This document shows, one piece after another, positions 1-8,110 of a stretch of DNA of 43,362 nucleotides. The translations under genes and the position numbers were made by a program. The stretch's first letter is position 1; each line of letters starts with the position of its first letter. The DNA is taken from assembly GCA_964369605.1 (NCBI GenBank), contig CAYJFD010000018.1:1-43362 (forward strand), written 5' to 3'. This DNA is from CAYJFD01 sp964369605 (lineage in GTDB: Bacteria > Bacteroidota > Bacteroidia > Bacteroidales > UBA932). The notes below the pieces were generated by a model that was given only the letters and a program-made list of their open reading frames with translations, searched no databases and had not been told where the DNA came from.

Positions 1-99
1 GACCAAGAAGAAGCTTTAGCGACAGAGATGGTGATAGACCAAGAAGAAGCTTTAGCGACAGAGATGGTGATAGACCAAGAAGAAGTTTTGGTGATAAAC
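1..99 (+). repeat. 36-bp in-frame tandem repeat coding for a basic/acidic tail
   Basis: Two identical 36-bp units lie at 1-36 and 37-72, and a diverged, shortened third starts at 73. They are in frame with the downstream pseudouridine synthase and encode the 12-residue unit RPRRSFSDRDGD. Units abut directly with no spacers, so this is a coding minisatellite and not a CRISPR. The array continues past the left edge of the window. Confidence 0.9.
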
Positions 100-875
100 C
101 AAAATATGTGTCTAAGGACAGAACACCTAGAGAACCTAAGCAGTTTGATAGTAACCCAAACGAGGTTCGATTAAATAAATTTATAGCGAATTCAGGAATT
201 TGTTCTCGTAGAGAAGCTGATGAATATATAACAGCTGGTATGGTTACAGTAAATGGAGAAGTAGTTGATCAAGTAGGAACAAGAGTGAAATTATCAGACG
301 ATATACGTTTTGGAGGTGAGCGTTTAAAAGGTGAGCAGAAGGTATATCTTGTTATGAATAAGCCAAAAGACTATGTTACTACAACTAGCGACCCGCACGC
401 TGATAAAAATGTAATGGATCTTATTAATAAAGATCTTTGTCCTGAAAGAATATTTCCAGTAGGTAGATTAGATAAAGCTACAACTGGTGTCCTATTGTTT
501 ACTAATGATGGAGAATTAACTGAAAAGTTGACTCACCCTTCCCATAATCGTAAAAAAATATATCAAGTATCTTTAGATAAGAATTTTAAGAAGAATGATT
601 TTGAAGCTCTTCTAAATGGAATAGAACTTGAAGATGGAGTAATAGCGGCAGATACCCTTTCGTATCTTGATGAAAAAGATGATGAGATAGGAATCGAGAT
701 ACATTCAGGAAGAAATCGTATCGTAAGAAGAATGTTTGAACATCTTGGTTATAGAGTGAAAAAATTAGATAGAGTATATTTTGCAGGGCTAACAAAGAAG
801 AATATTAGAAGGGGGCAGTGGCGTTTCTTAACAGATTCTGAGATTTCTACTCTAAAGATGGGCTCTTATCAGTAA
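3..875 (+). CDS. rluB: RluB/RsuA-family 23S rRNA pseudouridine synthase, 5' end outside the window
   Basis: The enzyme isomerises a uridine of ribosomal RNA to pseudouridine. An S4 RNA-binding domain (VRLNKFIANSGICSRREADEYI) comes first, then the catalytic domain with the family motif GRLDKATTGVLLFTNDG, whose Asp is the nucleophile, and the C-terminal signature SGRNRIVRRMFEHLGYRV. The frame is open leftward from the GTG at 108 through repeated RPRRSFSDRDGD units to the window edge. The real start is therefore outside, and the protein has a charged, probably disordered N-terminal tail, as is common in Bacteroidetes members. The stop is 10 bases before era, suggesting co-transcription. RluB versus a sister subfamily (RsuA/RluE/RluF) is inferred from motif likeness only. 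Confidence 0.88.
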   Translation, partial: PRRSFSDRDGDRPRRSFSDRDGDRPRRSFGDKPKYVSKDRTPREPKQFDSNPNEVRLNKFIANSGICSRREADEYITAGMVTVNGEVVDQVGTRVKLSDDIRFGGERLKGEQKVYLVMNKPKDYVTTTSDPHADKNVMDLINKDLCPERIFPVGRLDKATTGVLLFTNDGELTEKLTHPSHNRKKIYQVSLDKNFKKNDFEALLNGIELEDGVIAADTLSYLDEKDDEIGIEIHSGRNRIVRRMFEHLGYRVKKLDRVYFAGLTKKNIRRGQWRFLTDSEISTLKMGSYQ

Positions 876-885
876 TAGATATCGT

Positions 886-1773
886 ATGGAACAGAAACAT
901 CGCTCGGGATTTGTAAATATAATAGGAAATCCGAATGTAGGAAAATCCACTTTAATGAATGCCTTAGTTGGTGAGCGTTTATCTATTGTTACCTCTAAGT
1001 CTCAGACAACACGTCATAGGATAATGGGTATAGTAAATGGTGAAGATTACCAGATAGTATATTCTGATACTCCAGGAATTCTTAAGCCAAACTATATGCT
1101 TCAAGAGAGCATGATGACTTTTGTAAAGACTGCTATGGGAGATGCGGATGTCATACTATATATAACTGATGTTGTAGAGAAGGCAGAGAAGAATATAGAG
1201 TATATAGAAAGGTTAAACCAATCAGACATACCTGTACTCCTTGTTATTAATAAGATAGATTTAAGTACACAAGAAGATGTTCTTTTACTGAGACAAAAGT
1301 GGGAACAGTTAATCCCTAGAGCAGAGATATTTTTAGTCTCAGCTTTAGAGAAGTTTAATATCGATGCCATTTTTAATAGAATTCTGGAATTGCTTCCTGA
1401 AGGAGAGCCATGGTACGATAAGGGATCATTCACTACTAGAAGTATGAGATTCTTTGCATCTGAGATCATTCGAGAAAAAATTCTTCTAAATTTTACTAAA
1501 GAAGTACCTTATTGTACAGAAGTAATCGTCGAAGAATTTAAAGAATATGATCAAAGATACGATATTAGTGCGACTATTAATGTCATGAGAGAATCGCAGA
1601 AGGGAATAATCATCGGATCTAAAGGCTCAGCTCTTAAAAAATTAGGAACTATGGCAAGGTTAGATATGGAAGATTTCTTTCAGAAGAAGATATTTTTGAA
1701 AATTTTTGTCAAGGTGAATGATAACTGGAGGGAAGATAAGAAAAAATTAAAAACTTTTGGATATATAGAGTAA
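886..1773 (+). CDS. era: GTPase Era
   Basis: Era is a GTPase that binds the 3' end of 16S rRNA and assists 30S subunit maturation. All G motifs are visible: G1 GNPNVGKST (residues 14-22), G2 within TTRHRI, G3 DTPG, G4 NKID and G5 SALE. The C-terminal KH RNA-binding domain carries the GIIIGSKGSALKKLG signature. Length (295 residues) is normal for Era. The ATG at 886 gives a standard N terminus just before the G domain. It follows the pseudouridine synthase gene by 10 bases, so both probably form a ribosome-maturation operon. Confidence 0.97.
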   Translation: MEQKHRSGFVNIIGNPNVGKSTLMNALVGERLSIVTSKSQTTRHRIMGIVNGEDYQIVYSDTPGILKPNYMLQESMMTFVKTAMGDADVILYITDVVEKAEKNIEYIERLNQSDIPVLLVINKIDLSTQEDVLLLRQKWEQLIPRAEIFLVSALEKFNIDAIFNRILELLPEGEPWYDKGSFTTRSMRFFASEIIREKILLNFTKEVPYCTEVIVEEFKEYDQRYDISATINVMRESQKGIIIGSKGSALKKLGTMARLDMEDFFQKKIFLKIFVKVNDNWREDKKKLKTFGYIE

Positions 1774-1796
1774 AAAGGGGCGTGACAAAGAAAATT

Positions 1797-1813
1797 TTGG
1801 CACGATTCTTGTA
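1797..1813 (+). promoter_or_regulatory. sigma-54-like -24/-12 promoter
   Basis: The sequence TTGGCACGATTCTTGTA matches the sigma-54 consensus TGGCACG-N4-TTGCW except for T in place of C in the -12 element. The -24 GG (1799-1800) and the -12 GT (1811-1812) are separated by exactly 10 bases. A start near 1824 would be expected. The match is direct; use by RpoN is inference. Confidence 0.5.
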
Positions 1814-1823
1814 CTTTGTAAAG

Positions 1824-1905
1824 TGAAGTTTTTCATAGTTTAAGTTTAAGTTAAGTAGCAAGCCCCTCTCCGATCTGAAGGAGTAGGGGCTTGTGAAATT
1901 TTATA
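1824..1905 (+). ncRNA. candidate small RNA from the sigma-54-like promoter
   Basis: If the promoter at 1797-1813 is used, a transcript would begin near 1824 and meet the strong hairpin at 1859-1893 about 35 bases later, giving a non-coding RNA of about 80 bases. It would have an A/U-rich 5' part with repeated AAGTTT words and a GC-rich 3' stem-loop. No open reading frame of note lies within it. The alternative is that the hairpin is simply the era terminator. Confidence 0.3.
1859..1904 (+). terminator. stem-loop terminator after era
   Basis: CAAGCCCCT (1859-1867) pairs with AGGGGCTTG (1885-1893), and the inner CTCC/GGAG extends the stem to 13 pairs with one bulged T and an 8-base loop. A short T run (TTTT, 1899-1902) follows after five bases. 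The weak T tract keeps the call moderate. Confidence 0.55.
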
Positions 1906-2000
1906 ATTAGATATAATAATTTTCGTAGAGTAAATTATACCCGATTTCGTAGAATTAATCTCAAATTTGCGCTAAGTATAAACAAATAAAATTTAGTAAG

Positions 2001-3116
2001 ATGATGAATGTGAGAGAAAAGAAAGAAGGGTTGCTAGTTTTTAACCTATTGTTATTATTTGCTGTATTGTGCTTAGTTTCCTGTAAAAAAGAAAGGGAGG
2101 ATCGAGAGAGTTTCTTAATCCTAAGCTTTTCTACAGAATATGATAGTAATTATAGTGGAGAAAAGAATAATGCCACGAGGGCATTAGAAGGTGTCATACC
2201 TGACACTAATAATTTCATTTTGTCAGTTAGGGAACTAGACGGGCAGTCATATTATTATGGTAAATATTCAGCTAGACCAGAAAAGATCGCTCTAGATCAA
2301 GGTGTATATAATATCTCAGTTTTTTCTGCAGAGTTTGATAAACCAAACTTTTCGACCCCGATTTATGGTGACGAGCATATAGTAACAGTAAGTAATGGGG
2401 AAAATATTAATGTAAACTTCTCTTGCTTACAAATAAACTCCGGAGTGCGCTTAATTTTTGCGGATAGTTTCAAGCAAAAGTTTAAACAAGGAGAGCTAAG
2501 ACTGGAAAGTGAAGATGGCTATCTAGATTATGATTATAATGAGACAAGGATAGCATATTTCTGGCCTAAGATTCTGACAATAAAATTATTAGTAAATAAT
2601 AAATTACAGCATTTAATGAATCGAGTATTAAGTAAGGCTGAGATACTGACACTAAATATATCGGCAAGTGAATCAGGTACAGATGAAGGTAATATTAGTA
2701 TAAAAGTGGATACAACTCGTACGTGGGTTGATGATGATTATGTGTTTGGCGAACAAAATGATGGCTCAACAATAGCTAGGGCTCTAAGTGTCTCCGATTT
2801 AGAAAGTACTCTTGGTTTGCAAGATGTTTGGATAAAAGGATTTATAGTAGGAGGGGATATTAGTACGAGTAAAATAAGTTTGGCACCTCCTTTTGATTCT
2901 CAAACGCATCTAGGTATAGCAGATAAATTAACGAATCTAAGTAGAGAAAATTGTGCTGCAGTAGAACTTAAAAGTGAGAAAGTCAGATCATCTTTAAATC
3001 TTGTGTCTAATCCAAATAACTTAACAAAGATTATATATATAAAAGGTGATGTCGTTGCGTATTTTGGAGCAGCAGGAGTAAAAAATGTATCCGAATTTGA
3101 ACTAGTTGAAAATTAA
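2001..3116 (+). CDS. DUF4493/DUF6359-like lipoprotein
   Basis: This is a predicted cell-envelope lipoprotein of 371 residues with no known activity. The signal peptide has a basic N terminus, a hydrophobic stretch (11-24) and lipobox LVSC with the acylated Cys at 28. The middle part (PEKIALDQGVYNISVFSAE... then the SCLQINSGVRLIF strand) resembles DUF4493, a beta-rich domain of Bacteroidetes surface lipoproteins. The C-terminal part (DVWIKGFIVGG... IADK... RSSLNLVSNPNNL... IYIKGDVVAYFGAAGVKNVSEFEL) resembles DUF6359, an OB-fold-like domain. Domain names come from memory of pattern and need a profile search. The promoter of the next gene lies in its 3' end. Confidence 0.75.
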   Translation: MMNVREKKEGLLVFNLLLLFAVLCLVSCKKEREDRESFLILSFSTEYDSNYSGEKNNATRALEGVIPDTNNFILSVRELDGQSYYYGKYSARPEKIALDQGVYNISVFSAEFDKPNFSTPIYGDEHIVTVSNGENINVNFSCLQINSGVRLIFADSFKQKFKQGELRLESEDGYLDYDYNETRIAYFWPKILTIKLLVNNKLQHLMNRVLSKAEILTLNISASESGTDEGNISIKVDTTRTWVDDDYVFGEQNDGSTIARALSVSDLESTLGLQDVWIKGFIVGGDISTSKISLAPPFDSQTHLGIADKLTNLSRENCAAVELKSEKVRSSLNLVSNPNNLTKIIYIKGDVVAYFGAAGVKNVSEFELVEN

Positions 3117-3127
3117 TTATACTTTTG
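3096..3127 (+). promoter_or_regulatory. Bacteroidetes-type promoter for the gene at 3154
   Basis: TTTG at 3096-3099 (-33) and TACTTTTG at 3120-3127 (-7, consensus TAnnTTTG) are spaced by 20 bases, the usual spacing of the Bacteroidetes primary sigma factor. Transcription would start near 3134. This rules out the in-frame ATG at 3106 and supports the ATG at 3154. Confidence 0.7.
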
Positions 3128-3153
3128 CGCCCTTAATATTAAAATTATTGTTT

Positions 3154-3849
3154 ATGAAAATTCAAGGATTTATTTTTTGGTGCGTATTTATTGCCATATT
3201 ATTACCATTTTTTCTTTTCGAAGAAGTTTATGCATTTTACAAAGCATTTAATGCTTCAAATCCATTTATTATGGGAGCATTGAAATTTGCGATATTGTCA
3301 ACAGCTGGAGAGTTAATAGGCTTAAGGATTAAAACTGGAAATTATTTTCAAAAAGGATTTGGGGTTATTCCACGTATGATAGTTTGGTGTTTCTTAGGAG
3401 CAGCGATTACTATGGCGATGAGAATATTTGCAGCAGGTGCTCCAATGATAGTTGAGACATTAGGAATAGATAACGTATCAGCGGCAATGAAGGGAGGACC
3501 TAGCTTCATTAAATTAGTAGGATCATTCTCTATAAGTTTAGCAATGAACTTGTTTTTTGCTCCAGTCTTTATGACATTCCATAAAATAACTGACACGCAT
3601 ATAATGAACTGCGGTGGTTCTATGAAAGCATTTATTACACCAATACCGATGGGTAAAATAATGTCTCAAATAAATTGGAATGTACAGTGGGGTTTTGTCT
3701 TTAAAAAAACGATTACCTTCTTTTGGATACCTGCGCATACTATAACATTTATGTTGCCTAGCGAGTATCAAGTTTTATTTGCAGCTGCTCTAGGTGTAGC
3801 GCTTGGAGTCATTCTGTCAGTAGCTGCGAAAAAGACAAAAAATAACTAA
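3154..3849 (+). CDS. conserved membrane protein, weakly Mpv17/PMP22-like
   Basis: A hydrophobic protein of 231 residues with about four to six membrane segments. One begins at the N terminus (FIFWCVFIAILLPFFLF) and the last is near the C terminus (VLFAAALGVALGVILSVAA), followed by a basic tail (KKTKNN). The segment KKTITFFWIPAHTITFMLPSEYQVLFAA recalls the C-terminal W-P-x-H/N-F-x-P pattern of Mpv17/PMP22 channel-like proteins, but this is a weak resemblance and the function is unknown. The longer frame from 3106 was rejected because the promoter -7 element lies at 3120-3127, downstream of that ATG. It appears to be a single-gene unit, ending before a large inverted repeat. Confidence 0.8.
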   Translation: MKIQGFIFWCVFIAILLPFFLFEEVYAFYKAFNASNPFIMGALKFAILSTAGELIGLRIKTGNYFQKGFGVIPRMIVWCFLGAAITMAMRIFAAGAPMIVETLGIDNVSAAMKGGPSFIKLVGSFSISLAMNLFFAPVFMTFHKITDTHIMNCGGSMKAFITPIPMGKIMSQINWNVQWGFVFKKTITFFWIPAHTITFMLPSEYQVLFAAALGVALGVILSVAAKKTKNN

Positions 3850-3865
3850 AGAAGTTTAAGAATGT

Positions 3866-3914
3866 AGTATTAATTTGGCAAAAAATATGTTGTTTTTTTT
3901 GCCAAATTAATACT
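3866..3914. repeat. perfect 20-bp inverted repeat
   Basis: Left arm AGTATTAATTTGGCAAAAAA (3866-3885) is exactly complementary to the right arm at 3895-3914, with a 9-base loop. The A/T runs face the loop, so the usual terminator order of GC stem followed by outer T run is not seen. It may still end transcription from both sides or act as a binding site. It lies 17 bases after the membrane-protein stop. Confidence 0.7.
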
Positions 3915-4065
3915 TGATATTAAATTATTGTTAACTTTGCAATGCATTGTAGACACTTTTGCCGATTTCAAAATGTCAATTGTCGTTTTGAGGCGCATAT
4001 AAAGCAGATATTTGACTACTTTGCGAAATACACAAAATAAAACACACATAAAGTTGTAGCAAAGA

Positions 4066-5892
4066 ATGAATATTTTTAACGTTAAAATCAAGAACTTTTA
4101 CTTACTAAGTTTACTGTTAACACTTACATTTTTCTCGTGTAAACCAGAACCTGTTAAAGAAACCGAGAAGGATTATGGGGTATATGGAATAAAGCCATCA
4201 GAAATGAATTTTTCTGACATGGGAGGTACCTCGGAACTAACCTTTATCACCTTTTATGACTGGAAGATAAGACTAGAGGATGGAATAGATTGGTTCTCAA
4301 TCGATGAAGAATTTTTATCAGGAGTCGCAAATGTTGCGCCAGAGATAACTTTTACTGTAAAAGCTAATCCTGGAGATGAGATGCGAGAAGCTAAAATCTA
4401 TATACAGGTTGAAGGCTATGAAGAAACAGTCCTAACTACATTAAAACAAGCTAGTGACTTTATGCCTGAAATTCCTCAGGGATATGACAGCAATAGGTGG
4501 ATTTCAGAGTATATGTCTATAAATTATCTTTGGAATACTGAGTATATCACAAAGATGTCAAAGATAAACCATAAACAAGAAGCTGATGCGTTCTTACTTG
4601 ATGCACTAGAGTCAATGGAATCAAACACTGAAGATGGTGGTGTGTACGGAAATGGCGAGCGCTATTATTATTCCTATATTGAAACTTTTCAATATTCAGA
4701 AGCTCCAGCAACAAGAGCACTTACAGGAAATATAGGATTTGGAGTAACAACTTTATATTTAGTAGAAGCACCTGAAAATAGATATTATATTCTAGTAGCA
4801 GAAGTAATTCCTGAGTCACCAGCAGCAAGAGCAGGACTAAAGAGAGGAATGTACATTAATCAGCATAATAATCAGTATTTGTCAACATACGATCAAGCCA
4901 TAAATCTTTATTTTACACTTTTAGACTTAACAGAAACAGAAGTTGTTACTGTAAGCGCATTAGAGTATCAAGATGTAGATGGCAAAGCTGAATTAGTTCA
5001 GACACTTGAGGGAACACGTATAGCTAAAATGGAATATTCTGTATTACCAATCATTTATAACGAAATGCTTGATGTAGCAGGTAAGAAGGTCGCGTATATG
5101 GTATATAGCGAATTTGATCATAATGCTGACTACATGGTAATGGAATATTTACAAGACTGTAAAGCAAAAGGTATTAATGAAATGATCTTAGACCTAAGGT
5201 ATAATCCAGGAGGAACAGTTGTATCTTCTCTAGTTTTAGCAACAGCTATAGTTGGAAGCGAATACAAGGGGCAAGTCTTTATGGATATGGAATATAATGA
5301 GTATAGAACAGCGAAGGGTGAGAAAATGAGTTTCAAATTCGGAGAGATGCCATCAGGTGAGTATGAATTCTTAGATCAAGCAAATGCTAATCCTCTTAAC
5401 CTACCAAGACTATTCGTAATAACTGGACCAAAAACTGCTTCAGCAAGTGAGTTAATAATTACGGGTTTAGAGGGAGTTGATGTAGAAGTACTAACAGTCG
5501 GATCTACGACTGAAGGAAAGAATGTAGGAATGGAAGTTGAACTGTCAAACAACGGTATGTATAACGATTATGACTTTGGCTCTTATGTATATGCTTTTGC
5601 TCCTATCACTTTCTATAATGTAAACGCTAAAGGATTTAAGGATTTCTCAGCTGGACTTAAGCCTGATTACTCAGTGACTGAGACGAGCTATCCTATCTAT
5701 GATTGGGGTCAGCCAGGTGATAAAGCTTTAGAAGCAGCTGTTTATTATATTGAAAATGGTAAATGGCCTACACCATCTCTAACGAGCAAATCACCAGCAA
5801 CAGTTAGCCATAATATCGTAGAGATGAAATCACCTTCAACTAAGCGAGGAGGTTTGTTAGTTTATCCAGAAAATTACTTTAATAATAAATAA
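4066..5892 (+). CDS. S41-family peptidase lipoprotein with BACON and PDZ domains
   Basis: A predicted envelope serine protease of 608 residues. Lipobox FFSC gives the acylated Cys at 25. Residues about 35-115 form a BACON-like beta domain (PSEMNFSDMGGTSELTF... EETVLTTLKQA). A PDZ domain follows at about 220-290 (ILVAEVIPESPAARAGLKRGMYI). The C-terminal S41 tail-protease domain contains ILDLRYNPGGTVVSS and ITGPKTASASELI. By alignment with carboxyl-terminal proteases, Ser459 of TASASE is the nucleophile and Lys485 of TEGKNVG is the general base, so the catalytic dyad is intact. It starts a lipoprotein gene run and ends 10 bases before the first Omp28-like gene. Substrate unknown; surface exposure is inferred. 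Confidence 0.9.
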   Translation: MNIFNVKIKNFYLLSLLLTLTFFSCKPEPVKETEKDYGVYGIKPSEMNFSDMGGTSELTFITFYDWKIRLEDGIDWFSIDEEFLSGVANVAPEITFTVKANPGDEMREAKIYIQVEGYEETVLTTLKQASDFMPEIPQGYDSNRWISEYMSINYLWNTEYITKMSKINHKQEADAFLLDALESMESNTEDGGVYGNGERYYYSYIETFQYSEAPATRALTGNIGFGVTTLYLVEAPENRYYILVAEVIPESPAARAGLKRGMYINQHNNQYLSTYDQAINLYFTLLDLTETEVVTVSALEYQDVDGKAELVQTLEGTRIAKMEYSVLPIIYNEMLDVAGKKVAYMVYSEFDHNADYMVMEYLQDCKAKGINEMILDLRYNPGGTVVSSLVLATAIVGSEYKGQVFMDMEYNEYRTAKGEKMSFKFGEMPSGEYEFLDQANANPLNLPRLFVITGPKTASASELIITGLEGVDVEVLTVGSTTEGKNVGMEVELSNNGMYNDYDFGSYVYAFAPITFYNVNAKGFKDFSAGLKPDYSVTETSYPIYDWGQPGDKALEAAVYYIENGKWPTPSLTSKSPATVSHNIVEMKSPSTKRGGLLVYPENYFNNK

Positions 5893-5902
5893 TTAACATA
5901 GA

Positions 5903-7000
5903 ATGAAAAAGAGATTTTTTTATATATTAACTAGTATCTTAAGTCTAGGTTTAATAGGAAGTATAGTTTCATGTGGTCCTGCAGAAGAAGGTACTGATGG
6001 ATTAAGGTTAGTAATGTCAAAGTCTAGAGTAAACATCGACGTAGCAGAATCTATAGAATTTACAGTGAAATTAGATGGAGTTAAGATCGAGGATGGTTTC
6101 TCTATAATAAATACTACTGGTGGGGGATATATACCATTAGAAGGTACAACCTTCACTCCACTACGAACAGGGAGCTATGAATTTATAGCATCATATCAAG
6201 GAGACCTTTCGCCAGTTGCGAAATTGGAAGCTTATAGTGAAGCAAATCCTGGAGGTGAATTCTATAAAAGATCTGTTGCATTTAAATATACAGGAGCGTG
6301 GTGTGTTGCATGTCCTAATATGACATCAGCTATAACTGCAGTTCAAAATCAAGAGAAGGATAGACTTATCGCGATGTCATTTCATTATAATGATCAGCTA
6401 GAAAATGACTATTTCTTTCAGATATATGCTAATTATAAATCAGAGCCAGATGGAGCCTTTCCTTATGTCTATGTTGATTTAGACAGGGATCATCAGTTTG
6501 GAAATTCAGGAGCACACGCCTCATTACTAAATGCTATCGCTGACTCTAGAGATAATAATCCTGCTGGGATGGGGCTAAAACTAACTACTTCTATTAACGA
6601 GAGTGATTTAATCACAGTTGATTTTGAAGGAATAGTATCAAGAGATAATCAATACAAACTAGTGGTAGGCTTATTATTAGATGGTTTTAAATACTCTCAA
6701 ACTGGAGCATCAGATCCGAACTATACACAAGATCATGTATTTTCACATATTTTCAATGACGGAAATATTCTTGGAGAAGATCTTGGTGAATTAAAGGCGG
6801 GAGAAAAAATAAGTAATACATATACTTATACATTTGATTATAAATCATATTTTGATAATCTAGGTTTTGGACAAACAATCGAGGACTGTACTATTGTAGC
6901 CTTTGTCCTAAATCATAGAGGAGATGGTGTTTATACCGTAAATAATGCTACTTCTTGTAAATTAGGAGAGAGTGTTGATTTTGAATATGAAAAAATATAA
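5903..7000 (+). CDS. Omp28-like lipoprotein with thioredoxin-type CxxC (copy 1)
   Basis: A lipoprotein of 365 residues with lipobox IVSC and lipid Cys at 24. Residues about 33-110 are an Ig-like beta domain (LVMSKSRVNIDVAESIEFTV). From about 122 there is a thioredoxin-like domain with WCVAC (Cys134, Cys137) followed by Pro, as in the Omp28-related outer membrane protein family of Porphyromonas and relatives. The C-terminal half (YKLVVGLLLDGF... QDHVFSHIFNDGNILGEDLG... TYTYTFDYK) is shared with the next gene. The stop is 5 bases before the next start, so the two copies are co-transcribed. Redox activity is possible but untested; adhesin or carrier roles are also reported for Omp28 relatives. 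Confidence 0.85.
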   Translation: MKKRFFYILTSILSLGLIGSIVSCGPAEEGTDGLRLVMSKSRVNIDVAESIEFTVKLDGVKIEDGFSIINTTGGGYIPLEGTTFTPLRTGSYEFIASYQGDLSPVAKLEAYSEANPGGEFYKRSVAFKYTGAWCVACPNMTSAITAVQNQEKDRLIAMSFHYNDQLENDYFFQIYANYKSEPDGAFPYVYVDLDRDHQFGNSGAHASLLNAIADSRDNNPAGMGLKLTTSINESDLITVDFEGIVSRDNQYKLVVGLLLDGFKYSQTGASDPNYTQDHVFSHIFNDGNILGEDLGELKAGEKISNTYTYTFDYKSYFDNLGFGQTIEDCTIVAFVLNHRGDGVYTVNNATSCKLGESVDFEYEKI

Positions 7001-7005
7001 AAATA

Positions 7006-8082
7006 ATGAAAAGGTTATTATTTAATTTTACTCTAATCTTTAGTTTTGTTTTGCTTCTTTCTTGTAAAGGCGAGAAGGTAGAAACAGGAATTCTAGAGTT
7101 AAAGGTATCGACAGATAAAATAGATATAGATGCAAGTGAGTCTGTTGTATTTACTGTAGAATTAGACGGGAAAGAGCAGACAAATTTCGATATTATAAAC
7201 GTCACAGATGGTGGATTTTCAGTTCTTTCCTCAAATGAGTTTACGACCACAAGACCAGGAACTTATAAATTCTTAGCAAAGCAAGGAAATAATCTATCTG
7301 CTGAAGTAGAGGTTACATCGTATAGGCTTTCAGAGGTGAAAGATAATCACTATAAAAGGTCTGTTGTGTTTAAATTTACTGCTACGTGGTGTACTTATTG
7401 TCCTGTAGTAACTGAGGTTATAAAGTTAGCTCAGTCAAAGATGCCAGATCGAATTATTGAATTAGCAGCGCATTCGAGCGATATATTAGCGACTACTCCT
7501 TCAGAGGCCTTAGTTGAATATTTTTCAGCGTATAGTCTGCCTTCTGTTAACATCGATATGCAGCATAATGAATTATATGTAGAGAAAGTGCTAGATATGG
7601 AGATAAGACGTGATGTGGAAGATTTACGTGAAGAGAACCCAGCTACAACAGGGCTAAAATTTTCTACCTCGATAGATGAGAATAATTTGATTACAATTGA
7701 TCTGGAAACAGAGGTGACAAAAGATAATGATTATCGTTTGGTCGTAGCACTTTTAGTAGATTCTTATGCATATGCACAAACAGGTACAATAGATCCAGAC
7801 TATAAGCAAAGTCACGTACTTACAACCATTATCAACTCAGAAGAAGAAGATATACTTGGAGAGTATCTTGGGTCTCTAGTGAAAGGAGAAAGAGTACAAA
7901 AAACATATACATATAAATTTGATAAACTTGATCAGATTAAGAACCTAGGTTTTGGTCAAGATATTAAGGACTGTTCTATCTTAGTCTATACTTTGAATAA
8001 AGTAGGAGAAACTTATCAAATTAATAATGCAAATATCTGTTTGATAGGAGAATCAGTTGATTACGAATATGAAATATTATAA
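7006..8082 (+). CDS. Omp28-like lipoprotein with thioredoxin-type CxxC (copy 2)
   Basis: Tandem paralog of the preceding gene, 358 residues. Lipobox LLSC with lipid Cys at 20; Ig-like domain about 30-105 (LKVSTDKIDIDASESVVFTVELDG); thioredoxin-like motif WCTYC (Cys129, Cys132) followed by Pro; same C-terminal plan ending in ESVDYEYEIL, where copy 1 ends ESVDFEYEKI. Sequences have drifted well apart, including the residues between the two cysteines (VA against TY), so the duplication is old and the copies may act on different partners. Function beyond the family is not known. Confidence 0.85.
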   Translation: MKRLLFNFTLIFSFVLLLSCKGEKVETGILELKVSTDKIDIDASESVVFTVELDGKEQTNFDIINVTDGGFSVLSSNEFTTTRPGTYKFLAKQGNNLSAEVEVTSYRLSEVKDNHYKRSVVFKFTATWCTYCPVVTEVIKLAQSKMPDRIIELAAHSSDILATTPSEALVEYFSAYSLPSVNIDMQHNELYVEKVLDMEIRRDVEDLREENPATTGLKFSTSIDENNLITIDLETEVTKDNDYRLVVALLVDSYAYAQTGTIDPDYKQSHVLTTIINSEEEDILGEYLGSLVKGERVQKTYTYKFDKLDQIKNLGFGQDIKDCSILVYTLNKVGETYQINNANICLIGESVDYEYEIL

Positions 8083-8110
8083 CTAATTATTATACAAATA
8101 ACAAATTAAA

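Noticed and set aside
1..99. Short direct repeats that might be a CRISPR array
   Set aside because: Units of 36 bases abut without spacers and are in frame with the downstream gene, so they are coding repeats.
1101..1469. Minus-strand open frame of 122 codons inside era
   Set aside because: It is antisense to a well-conserved GTPase, has no recognisable protein features and no promoter of its own.
3106..3153. Upstream ATG giving a 247-residue form of the membrane protein
   Set aside because: The -7 promoter element at 3120-3127 lies downstream of this ATG, so the codons are not expected in the message.
3928..4023. Promoter of the S41 protease gene (TAACTTTG at 3932, CACTTTTG at 3954, TACTTTG at 4017)
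   Set aside because: Several -7-like words occur, but none has a TTTG at the right distance upstream, so no single site could be chosen.
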